A stretch of 13,085 bases of DNA from Archaeoglobaceae archaeon (GTDB lineage Archaea > Halobacteriota > Archaeoglobi > Archaeoglobales > Archaeoglobaceae): contig JALWBF010000047.1 in assembly GCA_027016055.1 (NCBI GenBank), positions 1 to 13,085 on the forward strand, written 5' to 3'. Position 1 is the first letter of the stretch. Each line of letters begins with the position of its first letter. A program made the position numbers and the translations under genes. Of the stretch, positions 7,154 through 12,680 are shown piece by piece. Under the pieces are notes generated by a model. It saw only the letters and a list, made by a program, of their open reading frames with translations, had not been told where the DNA came from and made no database searches.

Positions 7154-7165
7154 TTATCATGATAA
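7154..7165. repeat. Perfect 12-bp palindrome TTATCATGATAA
   Basis: This palindrome sits in the 256-base gap between UPF0058 and tRNA-Cys. Its half-sites (TTATCAT / ATGATAA) also occur within the arms of the larger inverted repeat before cydA. It is followed by a TATA-like GATAAATATAAG near 7171-7182, but no convincing gene starts downstream before the tRNA. The rest of the gap is AT-rich without other recognisable content. Confidence 0.4.
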
Positions 7166-7256
7166 GGATTAGATAAATATAAGCTTTTCTATTCGTGGCT
7201 TCAAGCGGTGGTGGATTTATATAAAATCCTATCTTATTTTGGGCTTTCCACAACCC

Positions 7257-7263
7257 TTATATA
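7257..7263 (+). promoter_or_regulatory. TATA box of the tRNA-Cys gene
   Basis: TTATATA is centred about 28 bases before the first base of the mature tRNA, the normal archaeal distance for a short-leader tRNA transcript. Confidence 0.65.
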
Positions 7264-7287
7264 CCACTTGCTATATGTATCAAATAA

Positions 7288-7358
7288 GCCAGGGTGGCAG
7301 AGGGGCTATGCGGGGGACTGCAGATCCCCTGACCCCGGTTCGAATCCGGGCCCTGGCT
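7288..7358 (+). tRNA. tRNA-Cys (anticodon GCA)
   Basis: A complete cloverleaf can be folded by hand. The acceptor stem pairs GCCAGGG (7288-7294) with CCCTGGC (7351-7357), with discriminator T7358. The D-arm GCA pairs with TGC (7297-7299 with 7309-7311). The anticodon stem is GGGGA/TCCCC around loop CTGCAGA, with anticodon GCA at 7320-7322. The T-arm is CCCGG/CCGGG with loop TTCGAAT. No intron is present, and CCA is not encoded (the next bases are TAA). Cys identity agrees with the U73 discriminator. Confidence 0.97.
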
Positions 7359-7361
7359 TAA

Positions 7362-7369
7362 CTTCTTTT
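7362..7369 (+). terminator. Pyrimidine/T tract after tRNA-Cys
   Basis: CTTCTTTT directly follows the tRNA 3' end, a plausible archaeal T-rich termination signal. Confidence 0.35.
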
Positions 7370-7395
7370 GCATCCTTCCATAAAAATTCATAAAA

Positions 7396-7414
7396 TCTAT
7401 AAAAATAAAAAACA
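7396..7414 (-). terminator. T-rich terminator after the cydAA' operon
   Basis: Beyond the TAG stop at 7431-7433, the minus strand reads GTTTTTTATTTTTATAG and then further T-runs. Archaeal RNA polymerase often terminates at such T-tracts without a hairpin. Confidence 0.45.
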
Positions 7415-7430
7415 AATATCTGTTTTTACA

Positions 7431-8552
7431 CTAAGTGCTCTCAGGCTTAACCACCAAATACACTAACAAGACCGACGAAATCAGAAGCGGAATTAAAAAC
7501 GCCATCGTTAGCAGATACAGGCTTTCCATGGTTGTAAGTGGATTCGGCTTCGCCAGATTTATAACATCCGCCAGTGCCACTCTGACGTTTTCTGGTATAA
7601 CCGAAACCTCGGCTATCAGGTAGGGATACTGGCTGAATGCATTCAGCATTTCTCCGAGGAAAACTCCTGCCAAAGCTAAGAAACCCGCTGGAATTAAAGC
7701 TCTGAAGTTCTTTCTGAGCAGAAAGATTCCCAATGCGGCAAACTGAATTGCTATCAGCATCATTTTTATCGCTAAGATCAAGCTTAAGTCGTATTCAGCC
7801 TTTATTCCCAGAAGAGATCCGAACGCATTTGAGAACTTGTAGTTTGCATAGAGATTCAGCGTTTCAGCATAGGCGATGCCTAACACCGCCGTAAGCGTTA
7901 GAGCTAACAATCCAAGCTTTGCAAACCTCTCAGTTAACCTGTATGATCTTTCGTCACCCTTCGTGTATTTGTAGGCGAACACTGAAGCCAAAACTAAGAA
8001 TGTCACGGATAGAGAGGCGAGTATGGATTTGGGGTATAAAGCCAAGAAAGTCGGATTCGTTAGAGCTTTCAAGATGTTTAAGTGAGGCTTCGGTTGGAAT
8101 TCAAGCCCCATCGGAACGTTCAGAAATCCGAACACCGCTCTGAATCCCAAAGGTATCAGTATCGCCGAAGACATCATGACCAGTCCTATCGCGAAGTGAG
8201 TCTCTTGCTTGAACTTGTCCCATCCATACCAATACAGAGTTAACGATAAGAAGTGCAGGGCTATCAGCAGTATCGATAATCCGAAAGGGACGAACATCAG
8301 GTTTCCAGCCAAGCCTATAAAAGCTGGATAGTAGCTCAGCAGGAAAACCGTGAAAGCCGTTCCAAATACACCGGCAAGCGCGTATGCTGAAGCGTAGAAC
8401 CTCATAAGATTTCTCGATGTTTTCACGAGATATTCGTTGCCCTCCCTTTCGCCCCTCCTTTTCATGAACGGTATCACAGCCGAAAGTCCAATTCCCAAGT
8501 TGACGAGCATAACGTGCAGACCCAAAGTCACGGCTAAAAACTCCAGAATCAT
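7431..8552 (-). CDS. cydA': CydA' - second subunit of an archaeal bd-type oxygen reductase (CydA paralogue, not CydB)
   Basis: Membrane subunit (373 residues, about eight to nine helices) expected to pair with the upstream CydA. It would probably be labelled CydB, but its sequence follows CydA. TM1 carries His13 (LGLHVMLVNLG, the heme-ligand position of CydA TM1). The GVFGTAF...FIGLAG...VPFGLSIL...YWYGWDKF...THFAIG order copies CydA TM2-TM4, and GFRAVFGFLNVPMG matches the CydA NSWMQ-x-P-x-G segment. The two TM3 glutamates are lost (Leu92 and His100 stand in their place). The CydA TM5 His is absent, whereas a Met (264 or 265) and Glu301 in LGEMLNAFSQYPY occupy the late ligand positions. This fits the archaeal CydAA' type, known from Caldivirga to reduce O2 with quinol. 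The start overlaps the end of cydA by four bases. Confidence 0.82.
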   Translation of the reverse strand: MILEFLAVTLGLHVMLVNLGIGLSAVIPFMKRRGEREGNEYLVKTSRNLMRFYASAYALAGVFGTAFTVFLLSYYPAFIGLAGNLMFVPFGLSILLIALHFLSLTLYWYGWDKFKQETHFAIGLVMMSSAILIPLGFRAVFGFLNVPMGLEFQPKPHLNILKALTNPTFLALYPKSILASLSVTFLVLASVFAYKYTKGDERSYRLTERFAKLGLLALTLTAVLGIAYAETLNLYANYKFSNAFGSLLGIKAEYDLSLILAIKMMLIAIQFAALGIFLLRKNFRALIPAGFLALAGVFLGEMLNAFSQYPYLIAEVSVIPENVRVALADVINLAKPNPLTTMESLYLLTMAFLIPLLISSVLLVYLVVKPEST

Positions 8553-10054
8553 CCCTCACACCTCCAGAGGAATCTGTAAATCCCATAACCCAACGCTACA
8601 AGCAGAGCTATGAAGTATAGGGCGATGAGTCCAGCCGTAACGGTATCTGGCGGATTCATCGTGTGTGCCGTCTTGACGTCCATTATTCCGTATATCGTCC
8701 ACGGCTTTCTCCCTATTTCTCTAACAGCCCAGCCCAGAAAGCTTATAACCTGAGCCACAACCGGTAGCGCAAGCATATAAGGTGAATAAATTTCCTTCTT
8801 TCTGATGAACACCATATAAGCAAGAACCAGAGCGGTTACAGCCAAAGCCACGGCTAAGCCAATCTTTAAGTAGTAAAGCGTGTGCAGTATCGTCGGCGGT
8901 CTTAGAGCATCTGGAATCTCCGAATATTCGACGTATTTTGCGTTTGGATTCCCGTAAGCCAGAAACAGTTCGATAGATTTTATAAACTTCGGTGAGCCTT
9001 CGAGTATAGCAGCGAACTTCTCCCTGTTCCACTCCGCAACGGCAACGCCCATCTCGTGTCCGGTAACCAAACCCTGCAGGATTATGGCGATGGCAGCAAA
9101 CGCCAGTGAATACTTGAATCCAAGCCTTGCAACATCTTTATTCCTCCTATACGCCGAATAAGCGTAAAACGCAAGTGCTGTGAAAGCCGAAACGGTTATT
9201 CCAGCCATAACAGCATGTAAAACCGAAGCCTCGAATACCGGAGACTGGAATGTAATGGTGTAAACTCCGAAGTTCTTTACGGTGTTCCACATTATTGCAT
9301 CCAGAACGACCTTAACTGGAACGTTTGCCAGTTTTTCCTTAGCCTGAGCGGTTAGAAAACCGTATAGAACGCTATCCCTAATGATCTTACCGCTGAAGGC
9401 ATCCGAGACAATTTGCCTTACAATCGAACACGGAAGAGCTACGATCACGCTATCCTTAGTCTTCCCGAGCACGTCCATTCCTGCGTTTTGCAACGCATTG
9501 ACATTTAAAGCTGAGACTATGTCGTTCGGAACGAACAGAGTGAGCTTCGGATATCCGTGCCCGTAATCTCCGATCAATATTCCGGTAGGAGCCTGCATGT
9601 AGCTGTTTACGCTCATGATCATCGTTGCGGAGAACCAAGCACCGGTTATAGCGAGAATACCTACGATTATATGCGCTTTAGCCGGTAGCTTCTTCCAAGC
9701 GTAGTAAAACATGTAGACGAATATAACCTCCATTAGGAATGCGAATACCTCTGCGTAGAGGGGAAAGAATATGTATTTACCGGCGGCTTCAGTTAAATTG
9801 GGCCAAAGCAGGACTAAGCCGAATTCCGACGCTGTCCCCATCGCCGCACCGACGGCAAAGACCATTACGAAACCCTTTGCGAGAGTTCTCGAAATCTTGA
9901 GCCATTTCTCATTCTTAGTTTTCAGCCATATTATCTCCGCTATTACAGCCATTAAAGGAAGCCCCAATACGTATTGGAGTATCAACCAGTGGATTTCGAT
10001 ACCTATCATCGAGAGAACCCTATCGCCGAAAGCCGGATAGCTCGCCCAGTCCAT
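8549..10054 (-). CDS. cydA: bd-type oxygen reductase catalytic subunit CydA (CydAA' type)
   Basis: Catalytic heme-bearing subunit that reduces O2 to water at the membrane, probably taking electrons from quinol; in an anaerobe it most likely serves oxygen removal. The 501-residue protein shows His22 in TM1, Glu102 and Glu109 in TM3 (AEVFAFLMEV), VNSYMQAPTG (149-158), and His280 in SVLHAVMAG (the b558 His). It also has a GHEMG stretch (332-336) like the CydA Q-loop start, and GWAVREIGRKPW with Glu446. Two oddities stand out. No Met is found at the second b558 ligand position (the local sequence is TLYYLKIG, 392-399). About 90 extra residues lie between the MQAPTG motif and His280. The Q-loop is short and its Lys/Glu spacing differs from E. 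coli. ATG 10054 has a GGTGGTGG ribosome binding site. Own promoter with operator upstream; cydA' follows with a 4-base overlap. Confidence 0.9.
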   Translation of the reverse strand: MDWASYPAFGDRVLSMIGIEIHWLILQYVLGLPLMAVIAEIIWLKTKNEKWLKISRTLAKGFVMVFAVGAAMGTASEFGLVLLWPNLTEAAGKYIFFPLYAEVFAFLMEVIFVYMFYYAWKKLPAKAHIIVGILAITGAWFSATMIMSVNSYMQAPTGILIGDYGHGYPKLTLFVPNDIVSALNVNALQNAGMDVLGKTKDSVIVALPCSIVRQIVSDAFSGKIIRDSVLYGFLTAQAKEKLANVPVKVVLDAIMWNTVKNFGVYTITFQSPVFEASVLHAVMAGITVSAFTALAFYAYSAYRRNKDVARLGFKYSLAFAAIAIILQGLVTGHEMGVAVAEWNREKFAAILEGSPKFIKSIELFLAYGNPNAKYVEYSEIPDALRPPTILHTLYYLKIGLAVALAVTALVLAYMVFIRKKEIYSPYMLALPVVAQVISFLGWAVREIGRKPWTIYGIMDVKTAHTMNPPDTVTAGLIALYFIALLVALGYGIYRFLWRCEG

Positions 10055-10081
10055 CTAACCACCACCAAAAAATATGGAGTC

Positions 10082-10107
10082 ATTATCATTATGTTTATAA
10101 TGATAAT
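10082..10107. promoter_or_regulatory. Inverted-repeat operator in the cydAA' promoter
   Basis: Perfect 11-base arms (ATTATCATTAT at 10082-10092 and ATAATGATAAT at 10097-10107) flank the spacer GTTT. It covers the span from the cydA TATA box to the predicted transcription start, the usual place for an archaeal repressor site. The GATAAT/ATTATC units recall Fur-type boxes, but the binding protein is unknown. Confidence 0.6.
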
Positions 10108-10112
10108 ATAAA
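10104..10112 (-). promoter_or_regulatory. TATA box of the cydAA' operon
   Basis: On the minus strand TTTATATTA. Initiation about 25 bases on (near 10083) gives a leader of about 28 bases ending in the GGTGGTGG ribosome binding site before ATG 10054. It overlaps the right arm of the inverted repeat. Confidence 0.55.
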
Positions 10113-10123
10113 TGTTTTACTGA

Positions 10124-11935
10124 CTATAAACCCAATTTCTTTCTCTTATCTCCTATGTGCCTCTCCATAACATCTGCAATTTTGACTGCATCCTTCTCAA
10201 CGAACAGCCTACCGCCGGTTAAACTCGGCAGTTCTTTCGTGAGTATCCTTGTTACGAGCTCCGAACCGCTTACGAACGGATCTGGATATACATGCAGTAG
10301 GAATCCGCAACTAAGTGCAAACGCTCCGTCTCCCAAAGCCTGCTCTTCAAGCCATTGCGGTGCTGATACAACGACCGGCAAATCTGGCAAATCAACTCCA
10401 AGCCTTTCTGCGATGTATTCAGCTGAAAGCTCAATTCTTGCTATGCTCATGCACATTCCGAAGTCCCAGACGGGAGGCAATCCAAGCTCACCGCAGACCT
10501 CTCTTATCCCATCTCCCGCAAGTTTTAGTCCTTCCTCGCTCATGAATCCCAAAGACTGCAAGGCGTAAGATGTGCATCCGGCGGACCAGACGAGTATATC
10601 CCTTCTAAGCAGTTCCTTTGTCAGATCTCTGATGAGGACATCGTGCCCACCGCTCGTAAGATTTGAACATCCCACAACAGCAGCAACACCCTTTATCTTT
10701 CCTTCGGCTATGACTTCGAGAATCTTGTCCGCATTCTCCCTAACGAAGTCTTCAGTAAATCCTACTGTCGCCTTCTTAGTGGTTCCTCTCCTTTCGGCTC
10801 TTCTTCTCTTCTTAAAGGAATCTATCGCGAGCTCCATAACTCTCTCGGCAACTTCCTTAGCCTTTTCGGGCGACCAGCTTACGAGTTCGGCACCTTCCAA
10901 AAGCGCCACGTCGTCTATCGCTATCAGCTTAGCCCCTTCGGATTTCGCTATCCTCGTCAAGCCGGGGAAAGTGCAGTTGAATTCCGAAACCACAGCATCT
11001 ATCAAACCGCTCGCTACCAAAGGTTCTGTTCCGAAGTTGTTCGCGCACTGTCCGATGAAGCACGTGCCCTTCATGGCATTCCATCTGCTCTGTAGATCTT
11101 GCCCGACGCATGTTGCTCCAATCACTCTAACCCCCTTAGCACCGGCATCCCTTGCAAGTCTCTGCATCTTTTCGCTCGAAGCCACCTCTATCACAGCCTT
11201 CTGCAAAGCGCTCTGATGACCGGTTGTCATTATGTTTACGTAGTTCGGATCTATCGCACCGACACCGCTTTCGAGCGTTTCTATGCTCGGCGTTCCAAAC
11301 ATCACATCGTTCATCCAGACGTTCATCCTCAAAGCAACATAGCCAACGGTCAGCCCGAGCCTAAGAACGTGGAGAAGCATATCTACGACATTCGCATTGA
11401 GGTTCGTTGAGGTCTTAACCAATGCGTCGACTATTTCAGCCTTAGCTCCTCCCGGCAGTATGCCGAGCCTTCTGTAGACTTCCAACCTCTTCTCCGGCGC
11501 AAGCTTCCGGACTATCTCGCTCTCGTTCCATCTCGGCTTGTATATATCATTCAAAACGAACTCACTTAACGCAACCGCATTTGGCTCTATTCCAAGCATT
11601 TCGCAGATTTCCTCTAGCTTTCTTTCATCCCTAACCTTAGCATAAGCCAAAGCCCTCGCAGTATTTTCGCAAACGTGGATGTAGCAGGCTGTTCCGGCGG
11701 CAACCCTTCTAAGAAAGTTCTTCGCAACTATCTGATCCGCATTTAGTCCGCAAACTCCGTATGGCGACTTTTCCGTAATTCTGCAGGGTCCTTCCGAACA
11801 AATGCTACAACAAACTCCGCTCTTTCCGAATTTGCACTTCGGCTGTTGCTTTTCAAACCTTGTATGTGGTGTTTCCAAGCCCTTACCCTTCGCTATCTCA
11901 ACCAACTCCCTGAAGTCGGGATTCGCTACCTCCAA
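10124..11935 (-). CDS. cooS: Ni-Fe carbon monoxide dehydrogenase catalytic subunit, CooS-like, divergent active site
   Basis: Monofunctional Ni-CODH (603 residues), a cytoplasmic homodimer catalysing CO + H2O to CO2 with ferredoxin-type partners. N-terminal D/B-cluster cysteines are intact: Cys34, Cys42, Cys43, Cys46, Cys51, Cys62. All C-cluster ligands are found: His240 (TTGHQS), Cys276 (GATCVGQ), Cys321 (FNCTFPG), Cys423 (VVGCSN), Cys454 (SAGCTS), Cys495 (GMCMS). Two usually invariant functional residues seem changed. The catalytic Lys in the SAPE...EKA segment is Gln532 (SAPQWLEEQALGDG). The His ladder after AAGTA begins Tyr85 (AGTACYIHVCEN). No CooF or CooC gene is nearby. TTG 11935 is chosen for the GGGGGTGAAAGG before it. 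Its promoter carries an inverted repeat shared with the divergent regulator. CO activity is likely but not assured. Confidence 0.85.
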   Translation of the reverse strand: MEVANPDFRELVEIAKGKGLETPHTRFEKQQPKCKFGKSGVCCSICSEGPCRITEKSPYGVCGLNADQIVAKNFLRRVAAGTACYIHVCENTARALAYAKVRDERKLEEICEMLGIEPNAVALSEFVLNDIYKPRWNESEIVRKLAPEKRLEVYRRLGILPGGAKAEIVDALVKTSTNLNANVVDMLLHVLRLGLTVGYVALRMNVWMNDVMFGTPSIETLESGVGAIDPNYVNIMTTGHQSALQKAVIEVASSEKMQRLARDAGAKGVRVIGATCVGQDLQSRWNAMKGTCFIGQCANNFGTEPLVASGLIDAVVSEFNCTFPGLTRIAKSEGAKLIAIDDVALLEGAELVSWSPEKAKEVAERVMELAIDSFKKRRRAERRGTTKKATVGFTEDFVRENADKILEVIAEGKIKGVAAVVGCSNLTSGGHDVLIRDLTKELLRRDILVWSAGCTSYALQSLGFMSEEGLKLAGDGIREVCGELGLPPVWDFGMCMSIARIELSAEYIAERLGVDLPDLPVVVSAPQWLEEQALGDGAFALSCGFLLHVYPDPFVSGSELVTRILTKELPSLTGGRLFVEKDAVKIADVMERHIGDKRKKLGL

Positions 11936-11947
11936 CCTTTCACCCCC
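11936..11947 (-). promoter_or_regulatory. Ribosome binding site deciding the cooS TTG start
   Basis: The minus strand reads GGGGGTGAAAGG immediately before TTG 11935. GGTGA is complementary to the archaeal 16S 3' end. It closely resembles the site before the other TTG-started gene in the window (4916-4927). Confidence 0.6.
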
Positions 11948-11951
11948 GCTA

Positions 11952-11973
11952 CTGTTAGAAGTTTATCTAACAG
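11952..11973. promoter_or_regulatory. Inverted-repeat operator at the cooS promoter
   Basis: Perfect 8-base arms CTGTTAGA (11952-11959) and TCTAACAG (11966-11973) are separated by six bases. It lies between the cooS TATA box and the predicted transcription start near 11955, so a bound protein would block initiation. The half-site recurs at 11994-12000 and 12024-12032. Confidence 0.65.
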
Positions 11974-11981
11974 ATTTTAAA
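11974..11981 (-). promoter_or_regulatory. TATA box of cooS
   Basis: On the minus strand TTTAAAAT. Initiation about 25 bases downstream falls near 11953, giving a leader of about 18 bases that consists mostly of the GGGGGTGAAAGG ribosome binding site. Confidence 0.5.
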
Positions 11982-11993
11982 TTTTTCGATTAA

Positions 11994-12032
11994 GTTAGAA
12001 AAATGTCAACCGAAATTATTATATTCTAACAG
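11994..12032. promoter_or_regulatory. Second pair of TTAGAA/TTCTAA half-sites at the regulator promoter
   Basis: GTTAGAA (11994-12000) and TTCTAACAG (12024-12032) are inverted copies of the half-site in the cooS operator, 23 bases apart. The right copy abuts the regulator's TATA box (TTATTATATT, 12016-12025), which lies about 28 bases before ATG 12048. This suggests autoregulation. Confidence 0.5.
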
Positions 12033-12047
12033 GTTTGAGCATATTTG

Positions 12048-12680
12048 ATGGATTCGAAGCTCAGAATATTGGAGCTACTTTCGGAAAGGGAGATGACCGT
12101 ATCTGAGCTATCTAAAGAGCTTAACCTTTCAAAGGCGACAGTCTCGCATCATATAGATTCTCTTCTCAGGGAAGGCTTGGTTAAGGTTGCAAGGGAAGAA
12201 AGAATTAAAAATTTTATAAAAAAATATTATACCGTATCGATTCCCAATGGAGAAGTGGGGAGGCAAATCGTGAAATCTGTAAAGGAGTCGATAGAACGAA
12301 GAGATAGAGGCGAACTGTTCAGAAACATCGTGAGGATTTTGGGATACGCATTGCTTAAAACTTCGCCCTATCTTTTCAAGAGGATAGGATTCGAAGTCGG
12401 CTATGCTTTGGGTGTGGAAGGCTCGACGTTAGATGATTTAGCCAACCTTTGGGAGAAGTTAAGGCTTGGTAGCGTAAGTTCTTCAAGAACGGAGTTCGTA
12501 GTCGAAAACTGCTACTTCTGTAGCGGACTTCCGAACGTCGGTTATCCATACTGCAAGTTTGACGAGGGGTTTATAGCGGGTTTTCTGGCGAAATCTTTGC
12601 GTGAAAACGTTAGGGTTGATGAAACCAAATGCTGGGGACTCGGTTTCGAATTGTGCGAGTTCAAGATAAAAAGGGTTTAA
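12048..12680 (+). CDS. ArsR-type winged-helix regulator with C-terminal V4R domain
   Basis: Transcription regulator of 210 residues. Residues 1-62 form an ArsR-like winged helix: MTVSELSKELNLSKATVSHH is the helix-turn-helix, followed by DSLLREGLVKVAREER as wing entry. Residues from about 90 to the end resemble a V4R (4-vinyl reductase-like) ligand-binding domain, with Cys155, Cys158, Cys169, Cys195 and Cys203 in the pattern NCYFC...YPYC...TKCWG...ELC, suited to binding a metal or metal cluster. V4R domains are attached to many archaeal regulators, and their ligands are mostly unknown. The gene is divergent from cooS. Matching inverted half-sites lie in both promoters, so it probably controls cooS and itself; whether the signal is CO, oxygen, metal or redox is open. 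ATG 12048 is preferred to TTG 12045. Overlaps the convergent peptidase gene by 20 bases. Confidence 0.83.
   Translation: MDSKLRILELLSEREMTVSELSKELNLSKATVSHHIDSLLREGLVKVAREERIKNFIKKYYTVSIPNGEVGRQIVKSVKESIERRDRGELFRNIVRILGYALLKTSPYLFKRIGFEVGYALGVEGSTLDDLANLWEKLRLGSVSSSRTEFVVENCYFCSGLPNVGYPYCKFDEGFIAGFLAKSLRENVRVDETKCWGLGFELCEFKIKRV

Noticed and set aside
7208..7393. Open frame of 61 codons starting GTGGTG with a GCGGTGG before it
   Set aside because: It runs straight through the whole tRNA-Cys gene, and its C-terminal half is just the translated tRNA.
7431..8552. Annotation as CydB
   Set aside because: Motif order matches CydA TM1-TM4 and the CydA N-x-P-x-G segment, so CydA' is the better name.
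8101..8586. 161-codon minus-strand frame overlapping cydA'
   Set aside because: Out-of-frame shadow of cydA' on the same strand with no recognisable domain; cydA' has clear membrane helices and motifs.
10572..11216. 214-codon plus-strand frame
   Set aside because: Fully antisense to cooS, Ser/Pro-rich shadow composition, no family motifs.
10124..11935. Hybrid-cluster protein (hydroxylamine reductase) instead of CODH
   Set aside because: The N-terminal C-x7-CC-x2-C-x4-C pattern and the six CODH C-cluster ligand motifs match CooS.
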